34,110 nucleotides of DNA, taken from the NCBI GenBank assembly GCA_964403545.1, contig CAYOGN010000094.1:1-34110 (forward strand), given 5' to 3'. This document shows, one piece after another, positions 24,470 through 32,453 of the stretch (position 1 is the first letter of the stretch; each line of letters starts with the position of its first letter). The stretch comes from VYFG01 sp964403545 (GTDB lineage: Bacteria > Pseudomonadota > Gammaproteobacteria > Arenicellales > Poriferihabitantaceae). The notes beneath the pieces are model-generated. The model was not told where the DNA came from, ran no database searches, and saw only the letters and a list, made by a program, of their open reading frames with translations. Made by a program: the position numbers and the translations under genes.

Positions 24470-25609
24470 TCAACTAATTTCTCCCTCGAATCCGAATTGA
24501 TCCAGTACGTATCGAACCGCTGCCAGGGCACCTCGCATATCGTCCTGATCCAGACGACCTATACATCCCATTCGAAAACTATCTGCGACCGTAAGCTTGC
24601 CAGGATAAATAACATAACCCTGCTCCCGCAGCTGGTCGTAGAAAGCACTGAATTCGAAACGCGTGTCATTGGGCATATGGAAGGTCACAATATTGGGTGC
24701 CTGCAGATGGTCCGGCAGTAGTGTACGGAATCCCATGGCGCGCATCCCTTCCACCAGCACCCGGCAATTGTCCCGATAACGCTGTCCGCGCCCTGCCACA
24801 CCCCCTTCCTGGTCAAATTCATTGAGAGCCTGATCAAAAGCCAGCAATACATGGGTGGGCGGGGTAAACCGCCACTGGCGATTTTTTTGCATCGCACGCC
24901 ATTGATCATAAAGATCCAGGCTTAGTGATGGAGAATTGCCACTTGTTTGACTAAGGGCCGCCTCCCTGGCAATACAAAAACCCATGCCGGGTGAGCCTTC
25001 AAGACATTTATTACTGGAAGCACAAAGTGCATCAAATCGAATTTCACGGGCATCAATGGCAATGGCACCGAAACCACTCATGGCATCAAGTAGCAGGCCG
25101 CAGCCATGCTTCTCCGCCACAACAGCAATATCTTCAATAGGATTAAGCAAGCCCGACGTGGTTTCAGTATGAATCACCGCTACATGAGTAATGGCAGCAT
25201 CCCGGGCAAGCGTTTGCTCGAGTAACTGCACATCAACTGGTTGATCTTCAGCGCTTTCCTGGACCACGTAATGACGATTCATATAATCACAAATTTTGGC
25301 GATCCGTTTGCCATAGGCACCATTGATACAGATCATCAGTTTGCCATCGGCTGGCACAAAACACCCGATCATGGCCTCTACTACGAAGGTACCACTACCC
25401 TGTAACGGTACCGCAACATGACTGTCCTGCCCATCTACGATGGCCACCAGGCGATCGAGAATGCCAGCATTCAGGTCAATAAAATACTTATCTCTGGACC
25501 CATAATCATGCAGCATTGCCTGCTTGACGGTGGCAGATGTCGTTAACGGACCCGGGGTCAGTAAAAGTGGGTCGCCGGTTTCGGATAAAGCGCATTGTGG
25601 AGAACTCAT
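24470..25609 (-). CDS. phnW: 2-Aminoethylphosphonate:pyruvate aminotransferase
   Basis: PhnW transfers the amino group of AEP to pyruvate, giving phosphonoacetaldehyde and alanine. The 379-residue protein begins with LLLTPGPLTTSATVKQAML, the hallmark of the family. It has GSGTFVVEAMIG, HTETTSGLLNPIE, LLLDAMSGFGA (PLP-contacting Asp), CASSNKCLEGSPGMGF (Schiff-base Lys) and VIYPGKLTVADSFRMGCIG at the C-terminal substrate site. ATG 25609 is chosen because it sits just before the conserved LLTPGPL; an in-frame ATG at 25711 lies within the promoter region. It is divergent from the LysR gene and followed by the flavoprotein/GcvT gene. PhnX (phosphonatase) is absent; the aldehyde is instead handled by PhnY and PhnA encoded a little to the right. 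Confidence 0.95.
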   Translation of the reverse strand: MSSPQCALSETGDPLLLTPGPLTTSATVKQAMLHDYGSRDKYFIDLNAGILDRLVAIVDGQDSHVAVPLQGSGTFVVEAMIGCFVPADGKLMICINGAYGKRIAKICDYMNRHYVVQESAEDQPVDVQLLEQTLARDAAITHVAVIHTETTSGLLNPIEDIAVVAEKHGCGLLLDAMSGFGAIAIDAREIRFDALCASSNKCLEGSPGMGFCIAREAALSQTSGNSPSLSLDLYDQWRAMQKNRQWRFTPPTHVLLAFDQALNEFDQEGGVAGRGQRYRDNCRVLVEGMRAMGFRTLLPDHLQAPNIVTFHMPNDTRFEFSAFYDQLREQGYVIYPGKLTVADSFRMGCIGRLDQDDMRGALAAVRYVLDQFGFEGEIS

Positions 25610-25657
25610 TGGGGAATTAATTAGCTGAAAAAAGGAGGCAAAAATCGGAATATAAAT

Positions 25658-25733
25658 AACGGGTTGATGACCGTTTTTGGAATTGCTATTTATACCGCCA
25701 TCAAATACCATTTATCAAATCGATATAATTGAT
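25658..25733. promoter_or_regulatory. phnW/lysR divergent promoter region with palindromic operator
   Basis: On the minus strand, TTGATA (25713-25718) and TATAAA (25689-25694) with an 18-nt spacer form a good sigma-70 promoter for phnW. On the plus strand, TATAAT (25724-25729) lies 18 nt before the LysR TTG start. The 20-bp palindrome 25714-25733, ATCAA-N10-TTGAT, covers the phnW -35 and the lysR -10, a position for a LysR-type protein to control both genes. A second inverted repeat, AACGG-N8-CCGTT (25658-25675), lies in the phnW leader. Confidence 0.6.
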
Positions 25734-25747
25734 GCGTCGAATAGAGT

Positions 25748-26635
25748 TTGTCAATCTCACATACACACTTGCGGGCATTCCATGCGGTCGCTACCCATGG
25801 CAGCTTTACCAAAGCTGCGGAAGCCATGCACGTTACCCAGCCTACGCTCTCCGGACAAGTCAAAGAGTTGGAGGAACGCTATAGAATAAAGCTGTTTACC
25901 CGTTTTGGTCGCAAGGTTAGCCTGACCGATCTGGGGCAGAGCACTTATCAGATCACACGCCAGATTTTCCGCCATGAGCAACAGGCAGAGCAGCTATTTC
26001 TTGCTGCCAAGGGATTAAGCACCGGTCAGTTAACGGTGGGCGCAGATTCACCCTATATCATCACCCCGCTACTGGCCGCCTACCAGCGACGCTATCCCGG
26101 TGTCCGGATATCCATCCGCTATGGAAATTCGAGTCAGCTGAATCGCTGGCTGCAATCTCAGCGCTGCGATATCGCCATTCTGGCCAGGGTGCCTGAAGGG
26201 GGACCAAAATTACTGGTCACCCGTCTTAAACCGGTTGATCTGGTGGCATTTGTGAATAGCGACCACCGGTTCGCTGATCGTCACTCGGTAACCCTGGATG
26301 AAATTATCAGTGAAAGGGTAATTTTGCGCGAGAAAGGATCCAATACCCGCTCAATATTCGAGCAGGCTCTGGAGGCGGCAGAACTGAACCTTGAAAACGT
26401 GATGCAAATAAGCAGTCGCGAAGGGGTAAAGGAAGCGGTGGCGGCCGGACTTGGGATTGGTATTGTTTCCGGGCATGAGTTGGGGACCGACGTTCGATTA
26501 TGTCCACTCCCGATCAAAGACGCGAGCCTGGTTCAATCAGAATCCATCATCTGCCTCGATACGCGTAAAAGAGAGCAACCGATAAACGCTTTTCTCGACC
26601 TCGTCTCAGATTCCTTTGCCGAAGGAAGTATCTGA
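25748..26635 (+). CDS. LysR-type regulator of the phosphonate genes
   Basis: A 295-residue LysR-family transcription factor. The N-terminal winged helix-turn-helix is standard (LRAFHAVATHGSFTKAAEAM, then VTQPTLSGQVKELEERY), joined by a long helix to a periplasmic-binding-like effector domain (GQLTVGADSPYIITPLLAAY to LGIGIVSGHELG). The start is TTG 25748: an in-frame TAG at 25742-25744 rules out any earlier start. It lies between phnW (divergent) and phnA (downstream), the usual place for LysR activators of substrate-induced phosphonate genes such as those for phosphonoacetate hydrolase in pseudomonads. The palindromes near phnW and phnA are its likely targets. AEP, phosphonoacetaldehyde or phosphonoacetate is the likely inducer, by inference. 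Confidence 0.93.
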   Translation: MSISHTHLRAFHAVATHGSFTKAAEAMHVTQPTLSGQVKELEERYRIKLFTRFGRKVSLTDLGQSTYQITRQIFRHEQQAEQLFLAAKGLSTGQLTVGADSPYIITPLLAAYQRRYPGVRISIRYGNSSQLNRWLQSQRCDIAILARVPEGGPKLLVTRLKPVDLVAFVNSDHRFADRHSVTLDEIISERVILREKGSNTRSIFEQALEAAELNLENVMQISSREGVKEAVAAGLGIGIVSGHELGTDVRLCPLPIKDASLVQSESIICLDTRKREQPINAFLDLVSDSFAEGSI

Positions 26636-26683
26636 AAATTCTACAGAATTCACCGCCAGTATTCCGTAAGGGTGATAATGCAG

Positions 26684-26761
26684 TGGTTTAATTATATAGA
26701 CAAAACCAATAACATATATGCGTGATATCGATTTTACCGCCACCATCCAGGCTCCTATAAT
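26684..26761 (+). promoter_or_regulatory. phnA promoter with upstream inverted repeat
   Basis: TTTACC (26733-26738) and a perfect TATAAT (26756-26761) are 17 nt apart; the start would lie near 26768, about 38 nt before the phnA ATG. An inverted repeat, TGGTTT-N13-AAACCA, spans 26684-26708, that is about -84 to -60. This is where LysR-type activators usually bind. It suggests that phnA, phnY and the following dehydrogenase form a LysR-activated transcript separate from lysR itself. Confidence 0.55.
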
Positions 26762-26805
26762 CGCCGTCCTGAATCCGCCCTCAATGACTGTTCGTTAATT
26801 TGCCC

Positions 26806-28059
26806 ATGGCTTCACCTACTCGCGAGATCAGCGTTAATGATCGCATCTACAACTGGCCTGTAGCACCGGTTGTTATTGTCTGCATCGACGGCTCAGAACC
26901 GGATTATATCGAACAGGCAATAGCTGCGGGGGTGATGCCCTGGACCCGACAACTGGTTGAAAAAACCGGCACTGATCTACGGGCCCACTGCGTGGTTCCA
27001 AGCTTTACCAATCCCAATAATTTATCCATCGTTACCGGCGTGCCTCCGGTGGTACACGGAATTTGTGGCAACTTTTACTACGATCGTGAGAATGACCGGG
27101 AAGTAATGATGAATGAACCACATTTACTACGCACCCCTACGATATTCAAAGCATTCCAGGATGCCGGTGCTAAAATCGCGGTGATCACAGCCAAGGACAA
27201 ATTACGTCGCCTGCTTGGCAATGAACTCGCTATTGGCGAAGGCGGCGCAATCTGTTTTTCATCCGAGAAATCAGACCAGGTATCAATGGAAGAAAATGGC
27301 ATCGACAACGTGCTTGATCTGGTCGGGATGCCGGTGCCTTCGGTTTACAGCGCCGAATTATCTGAATTTATCTTTGCCGCCGGGGTGAAATTGATGGAAA
27401 CGGTACGCCCTGACATTATGTATCTGTCCACCACCGATTATATTCAACATAAATTCGCCCCCGGCAGTGATGGCGCCAATGCATTCTATGCCATGATGGA
27501 TAAATACTGGGCTCAGCTTGACGCTCTTGGTGCAACCCTCGGCATGACTGCTGATCACGGCATGAATGCGAAGCACAATGCAGCTGGCGAGCCCAATGTA
27601 ATTTACCTCCAGGATATGATTGACCAGATGATCGGAGAAGGCAAGGCCCGCGTTATTCTGCCAATTACCGACCCCTACGTTGTCCACCATGGTGCCCTTG
27701 GATCCTATGCCACGGTATACCTTGAGCCAGACGTGAACAAAGCTGACCTGATCAATCGACTGGCTGCAGTGGAAGGAATGGAGTCGGTTTATGACAACGA
27801 GGAAGGTTGCAGTATTTTCCAGCTTGCGAACGATCGCATGGGCGATATTATCCTGGTGTCATCAATCCATACGGTTATGGGCACCAGCGCTCATCGTCAT
27901 GATCTCTCCGGGCTCGAAGTACCCCTGCGTTCCCATGGCGGCGTCAGTGAACAAACCGTACCACTGATCTTTAATCGACCGGTCACCGGAATTGAAGGCC
28001 GCTCGATACTACGAAATTTTGATGTATTTGATATTGCACTGAATCACACAATCCAATGA
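26806..28059 (+). CDS. phnA: Phosphonoacetate hydrolase
   Basis: PhnA splits the C-P bond of phosphonoacetate to acetate and phosphate; it is a di-zinc enzyme of the alkaline phosphatase superfamily. The 417-residue length fits. The N-terminal core has VIVCIDGSEPDY with metal ligand Asp29, and VPSFTNPNNLSIVTG with nucleophile Thr68. Further metal-site segments are TTDYIQHKF and GMTADHGMNAKHN, and a late RSHGGVSEQTVPLIF supplies the last histidine. ATG 26806 is chosen over the TTG at 26800, two codons upstream; ISVNDRIYNWP follows as in known PhnA. It is preceded by its own probable promoter. Its stop overlaps the phnY start in an ATGA arrangement. This PhnA is unrelated to the E. coli protein of the same name. 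Confidence 0.96.
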   Translation: MASPTREISVNDRIYNWPVAPVVIVCIDGSEPDYIEQAIAAGVMPWTRQLVEKTGTDLRAHCVVPSFTNPNNLSIVTGVPPVVHGICGNFYYDRENDREVMMNEPHLLRTPTIFKAFQDAGAKIAVITAKDKLRRLLGNELAIGEGGAICFSSEKSDQVSMEENGIDNVLDLVGMPVPSVYSAELSEFIFAAGVKLMETVRPDIMYLSTTDYIQHKFAPGSDGANAFYAMMDKYWAQLDALGATLGMTADHGMNAKHNAAGEPNVIYLQDMIDQMIGEGKARVILPITDPYVVHHGALGSYATVYLEPDVNKADLINRLAAVEGMESVYDNEEGCSIFQLANDRMGDIILVSSIHTVMGTSAHRHDLSGLEVPLRSHGGVSEQTVPLIFNRPVTGIEGRSILRNFDVFDIALNHTIQ

Positions 28060-29531
28060 AAACCAAATCCATTCCAGACTATCAGAACGCCACTGTAAAC
28101 TTGACAGTCAAACACGAAAAAATGCGCATCGCCGGCAAATGTGTCGACGCTGAAACCGGAAAATCCGTCGAAGTAATTAACCCCTATAACAATGAATTAG
28201 TCGGTACCGTTCCGCGGGCGAGCCGATCCCAGGTTGCACAGGCATTTGAGATTGCTGCCAACTATCGATCAAAGCTTAGCCGCTATGAACGTCAGAAAAT
28301 TCTATCGCAGACGGCGGAAATTCTGGTATCACGCAAGCAGGAAATCTCCGACCTGATTACCGCCGAAAGTGGTCTCAGTAAAAAAGACAGCCTGTATGAA
28401 GTCGGGCGGGCATTTGACGTTTTCAGCCTCTCGGGCCAGCTTGCCATCAAGGATGATGGGCAGATTTTCTCCTGTGATATCACCCCCCATGGCAAACAGC
28501 GAAAGATTTTTACCCAGCGCGAGCCATTGACAGCAATTTCCGCCATCACACCGTTCAATCATCCGCTGAATATGATCTCGCACAAGATCGCTCCGGCTAT
28601 TGCGACCAATAACTGTATGGTGGCAAAGCCAACAGAACTGACGCCTTTGACGGCACTAATGCTGGCAGATATTCTGTATGAAGCCGGGCTACCGCCAGAA
28701 ATGTTATCGATTGTTACCGGACTGCCTGAGGACATCGGTGACGAGATGATTACTAACCAGCACATCGACCTGATCACATTTACCGGTAGCGTGAACGTGG
28801 GCAAGTATATTGCCCGCAATGCGGGTTACCGCCGCACTGTACTGGAGCTTGGTGGTAATGCACCACTGATCGTGATGGACGATGCGGATCTCGACAAAGC
28901 TGCGGAACTAGCAGTAACGGGGGCAACCAAAAACTCGGGGCAACGGTGTACCGCAGTTAAACGGGTGCTGTGCGTTGAATCTGTAGCGGACGAATTTGCT
29001 ACTCTGGTAACTGAAAAAGCGGCCAGGCTTAAATACGGCGATCCGATGGATCCGGATACAGACATCGGAACTGTGATCAACGAGAAATCAGCGATCCTGT
29101 TTCAGAATCGGGTAAACGACGCTCTGGATAAGGGTGCAACACTGTTGTACGGAAATGATCGACAGGGAGCTCTGTATTCACCGACCGTCCTCGATCATGT
29201 ACCCGCCGATTGCGAATTGGTGGTGGAAGAAACATTTGGACCTCCGGTTCCAATTATCCGAATCAGGGATATTGACCATGCCATAGAAGTCGCGAATTCA
29301 ACCGCATTTGGTTTATCTTCGGGGGTGTGTACCAATCGACTCGACCATATCACCCGTTTTATTAATGAACTGGAAACCGGCACCGTAAATATATGGGAAG
29401 TACCCGGATACCGTATTGAAATGTCACCCTTCGGCGGCGTAAAAGATTCGGGTCTGGGTTATAAAGAAGGCGTAATCGAAGCCATGGCGAGTTACACCAA
29501 TGTCAAAACCTTCTCTCTACCCTGGGTTTAG
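28056..29531 (+). CDS. phnY: Phosphonoacetaldehyde dehydrogenase
   Basis: PhnY oxidises phosphonoacetaldehyde to phosphonoacetate with NAD, joining PhnW to PhnA. The 491-residue protein is an aldehyde dehydrogenase with ITPFNHPLNMISHKIAPA (cofactor and oxyanion region), FTGSVNVGKYIA, the general-base glutamate in VLELGGNAP, and the catalytic cysteine in NSGQRCTAVKR. The C-terminal MSPFGGVKDSGLGYKEG is also present. Family resemblance alone leaves other aldehydes open, but the 4-nt overlap with phnA and the presence of phnW make the assignment strong. The dehydrogenase gene downstream starts 46 nt later without a visible terminator. Confidence 0.94.
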   Translation: MKTKSIPDYQNATVNLTVKHEKMRIAGKCVDAETGKSVEVINPYNNELVGTVPRASRSQVAQAFEIAANYRSKLSRYERQKILSQTAEILVSRKQEISDLITAESGLSKKDSLYEVGRAFDVFSLSGQLAIKDDGQIFSCDITPHGKQRKIFTQREPLTAISAITPFNHPLNMISHKIAPAIATNNCMVAKPTELTPLTALMLADILYEAGLPPEMLSIVTGLPEDIGDEMITNQHIDLITFTGSVNVGKYIARNAGYRRTVLELGGNAPLIVMDDADLDKAAELAVTGATKNSGQRCTAVKRVLCVESVADEFATLVTEKAARLKYGDPMDPDTDIGTVINEKSAILFQNRVNDALDKGATLLYGNDRQGALYSPTVLDHVPADCELVVEETFGPPVPIIRIRDIDHAIEVANSTAFGLSSGVCTNRLDHITRFINELETGTVNIWEVPGYRIEMSPFGGVKDSGLGYKEGVIEAMASYTNVKTFSLPWV

Positions 29532-29577
29532 GGTATAGCGGAGCCTGAATTATAGACAAATCTTTTTTGCGCTCAGG

Positions 29578-30327
29578 ATGAAATATACCGGGACAAGAGC
29601 ATTGGTTGCAGGAGCAGGTGGTGGCATGGGACTCGCTATCGCCAACCAGTTGATCGGCAATGGAATTAATGTCTGCCTTGCGGATGTAAAGGAGAGGCCA
29701 GAACAAATACAGGCTGGCCCCGGAAAATCGATCTATCTGCAGTCGGATTTGTCTGATGAAACCGCGGTGGAAAATCTCGTCCGGCAAACTGCTGATCAAT
29801 TCGGCGGAATTGACTATCTCGTTAACACCGTGGGCGTACTGTGGCTGGAAAAAGATAAATCGGCGGTAGATATTGAGTTGGATATCTGGCATCGGGTGAT
29901 GCAAATCAATCTCGGCTCCATGGTCCTGTTGACCCGTAATATCATTCCGTTGATGCAAAAGAATAATTTTGGTGCAATGGTCCATTTCTCCTCCATTGAT
30001 GCCTTGTCTGGTGATCCGGTACCACAGGACGCCTATGGCGCATCAAAAGCCGCGCTGATCCGATTGTCAAAATCTCTCGCAGTACAGTTCGCTGCCAACC
30101 AGATTCGTTCCAACGTTATATTGCCTGGCCCTACTCTGACGCCAATGCAGGCACGATGGGAGGGCAAACCAGAGTTACAACAACAGGTTGCATCCCATAT
30201 TCCCCTTGGCCGACTCGGTAGCACCACCGATCTTGCGAACGCCGCCATGTTTCTGTTATCAGATGAAGCCGGTTACATTACAGGCACCGAGCTAATTGTG
30301 GATGGCGGTGTAACCGCACAGCCGTAA
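29578..30327 (+). CDS. Short-chain dehydrogenase/reductase in the phosphonate operon
   Basis: A 249-residue classical SDR with an NAD(P)-binding Rossmann fold: the glycine motif appears as VAGAGGGMGLA. The NNAG motif is altered to VNTVGV. The catalytic Ser lies in HFSSIDA, and Tyr and Lys are in DAYGASKAAL. NVILPGPTLTPM and the C-terminal GTELIVDGGVTAQP are FabG-like. The substrate is unknown. Position after phnA-phnY on the same strand suggests a role with phosphonates, for example oxidising an alcohol such as 2-hydroxyethylphosphonate to phosphonoacetaldehyde. This is a guess from context; a general 3-oxoacyl or sugar-alcohol reductase is equally possible from sequence alone. Confidence 0.9.
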   Translation: MKYTGTRALVAGAGGGMGLAIANQLIGNGINVCLADVKERPEQIQAGPGKSIYLQSDLSDETAVENLVRQTADQFGGIDYLVNTVGVLWLEKDKSAVDIELDIWHRVMQINLGSMVLLTRNIIPLMQKNNFGAMVHFSSIDALSGDPVPQDAYGASKAALIRLSKSLAVQFAANQIRSNVILPGPTLTPMQARWEGKPELQQQVASHIPLGRLGSTTDLANAAMFLLSDEAGYITGTELIVDGGVTAQP

Positions 30328-30352
30328 CTGCCACTGGAGACCAGAAGAGCCC

Positions 30353-30380
30353 GGGGCGTTGTTAATTACAACATCGCCTC
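30353..30380. terminator. Weak bidirectional terminator candidate
   Basis: Between the converging SDR and permease genes, GGGGC-GTTGT and ACAAC-GCCTC can pair around a TAATT loop, with a 3-nt bulge. The five inner pairs are perfect; the outer five include a G-U. No strong T-run follows on either strand, so the call is weak. Confidence 0.3.
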
Positions 30381-30400
30381 GCAATCCATTTTGTCTTCAT

Positions 30401-32422
30401 TCAAGCCCCGCGACTGCGCCAGGCCTGGGTTCTGCGCAGCACCTTCCTGGAGATAAAAAGGTGAATTAGTCGGGCACCCACATTGGAGTAAAAAATCATC
30501 ATTCCCATGGCTGCAGCGGGAGCAATATCACCGGCATCGTCCATATTGAGTACCGCAACTGCTGCCAGCGCCGTGTCAGGTGAATAGAGGAATATCACCG
30601 CCGATACCGTAGTCATGGCATTGACGAACAAATAGATTGAAATATCCAGTATCGAGGGCAAACAGACCGGGACAGTGACTTTTGAAAATAGTTTATAGAA
30701 CGGTTGTTTTAATGACGATGCCACCGACTCAAATTCCTTATCCATCTGTTTTAGTGCAGTGACTGCCGTCAAATGGGATACCGTGTAAAAGTGGGTTACG
30801 GTACATATCACCAATATGGCCATGGTTCCATAAATGCCATTTAACGGATTGACAGGATCATTGAAGAAAAAGATATAGGCAAGGCCGAGCACCATACCGG
30901 GAACCGCCATGGGCATCATGGCAAGAAATTGAAATGCTGATCTGGCAGTGGCAAATCGACTGGTTTTCTCCACCATATAGGCCCCGCAAAAAACCAGAAC
31001 CGTGCCCGCGATTGCGGTATACATTGCAAGACGAAGGGAGTTGAAATAAGAATTCCAGCCACCACCATCCACCACGTCAAAATTGTAGTTGCTTAAACCG
31101 AGAGTCAAATTGTATGGCCATAACTTGATTAGCGCCGCGTACTGGCATACAGCAATGATCCCCACTATAAACAGGGCGATTACAACGCAGTAGGAAAGGC
31201 AAATCGCATCAAACTGCCGGTGTGGTTTCGGTTCATAAGGCACGGATCGGGCCGACAGTTGTGCAACATGTTTTTTTTGTACAAAACGATCAATAGAAAA
31301 GGCCAATAGTGCAGGAATCAACAGAACAACAGAAACCACAGCGCCCATTTCAAAATTTTGCTGACCGATCACTTGTTTGTATATATCCACCGCCAGCATG
31401 TTGTACTGCCCGCCAATTACCTTTGGCAAGCCAAAATCCGTAATCACAAGGTTAAAGACCACAATTGCAGCAGAGATCAAACCATAGCGGGCGCCCGGAA
31501 TTGTCACAGTCCAGAACGTTTTCCAGCGACTGGCCCGGAGCGAGGTAGCGGCCTCATAGAGCCTGGCATCGGAGATTGACAACGCGGTGGTGATGATGAT
31601 CATCGCGTGGGGGAAGGTAAAAAATACCGAGCCGATAACAATTCCGATAGGACCGTATATCGACTCACCCAGCAACAGCTCTTTTATCATACCCTGATTA
31701 CCAAACAGATAAATCAGTGCAATACCAGGCAATAGCGATGGCACCAGAATTGGCACCATTGCGATAATCCTGAATACTCCCTTAAAACGCATGGTACTGC
31801 GTGTCAGAGCGTAGGCAAAACCGAATGCAAGACTAACCGTAATAATAGTGCTGATGGTGGCGATAAATAAAGAGTTCTCGATGGACCGGAAAAGTGCCGG
31901 AGTCGAAAAATAGGCACGATAGTTTTCAATCCCGGTCGAACGTGAAGTGCGAAGGACGATACGTCTGAATTTGTTTGCCTCATATTCATGCCATTCGGTA
32001 TCTGCAATCCGTGTACTGCCCACCAGAAATGTGCTATCCGGATTAATCTGACGTATCTTGTATAAAGTAGCGCTGCGAAAATCAAAATCCGGAAAAAAAG
32101 GCACAACGGAAAGTCGTCCGTCAGAGCTGGTATTGAGTTCTTCAGGCGCCACAACCTGCAGCTGTTCATTGAGCGTAAACGCTGTGACTGGCTCGCTCCA
32201 CCCGTCTCCATAATTGACCTGAAACTCAAAATTACCGAGATCAAAATAGGATATGGATATTGACTTCGACAACATCGCATACAGCGGGAACGCCAGTGCA
32301 ATGACCAGGTACAGACCAACGATCAGCATATAGCCGAGCATGATTTTGTCGTCCTTGCTGGTCTTGGGACGAATTAACGGAGCAGTAGCCGGGTTAAGTG
32401 TTTGCTCGCCAGTTGTCGCCAT
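30401..32422 (-). CDS. Fused two-domain ABC permease, putative 2-aminoethylphosphonate importer
   Basis: A 673-residue inner-membrane protein with two binding-protein-dependent permease domains in one chain, the arrangement of the putative AEP transporters called PhnU2-type and of ferric-iron permeases. TM1 is about residues 28-52. A periplasmic segment of roughly 130 residues (about 55-180) follows before TM2 and the first permease domain, whose coupling loop contains EAATSLRASRWKTFWTVTIPGA. The second domain begins near residue 400, and its loop is FESVASSLKQPFYKLFSKVTVP. The stretch IENYRAYFSTPALFRSIENS just before TM2 fits the AEP group. It lies downstream of its ATPase (31-nt gap) in an operon that enters from the right edge. 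The large periplasmic segment looks longer than I expect for this family. Confidence 0.88.
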   Translation of the reverse strand: MATTGEQTLNPATAPLIRPKTSKDDKIMLGYMLIVGLYLVIALAFPLYAMLSKSISISYFDLGNFEFQVNYGDGWSEPVTAFTLNEQLQVVAPEELNTSSDGRLSVVPFFPDFDFRSATLYKIRQINPDSTFLVGSTRIADTEWHEYEANKFRRIVLRTSRSTGIENYRAYFSTPALFRSIENSLFIATISTIITVSLAFGFAYALTRSTMRFKGVFRIIAMVPILVPSLLPGIALIYLFGNQGMIKELLLGESIYGPIGIVIGSVFFTFPHAMIIITTALSISDARLYEAATSLRASRWKTFWTVTIPGARYGLISAAIVVFNLVITDFGLPKVIGGQYNMLAVDIYKQVIGQQNFEMGAVVSVVLLIPALLAFSIDRFVQKKHVAQLSARSVPYEPKPHRQFDAICLSYCVVIALFIVGIIAVCQYAALIKLWPYNLTLGLSNYNFDVVDGGGWNSYFNSLRLAMYTAIAGTVLVFCGAYMVEKTSRFATARSAFQFLAMMPMAVPGMVLGLAYIFFFNDPVNPLNGIYGTMAILVICTVTHFYTVSHLTAVTALKQMDKEFESVASSLKQPFYKLFSKVTVPVCLPSILDISIYLFVNAMTTVSAVIFLYSPDTALAAVAVLNMDDAGDIAPAAAMGMMIFYSNVGARLIHLFISRKVLRRTQAWRSRGA

Positions 32423-32453
32423 ATCAGTGGTCTGTCAATCTTTGGGTGCTGAA

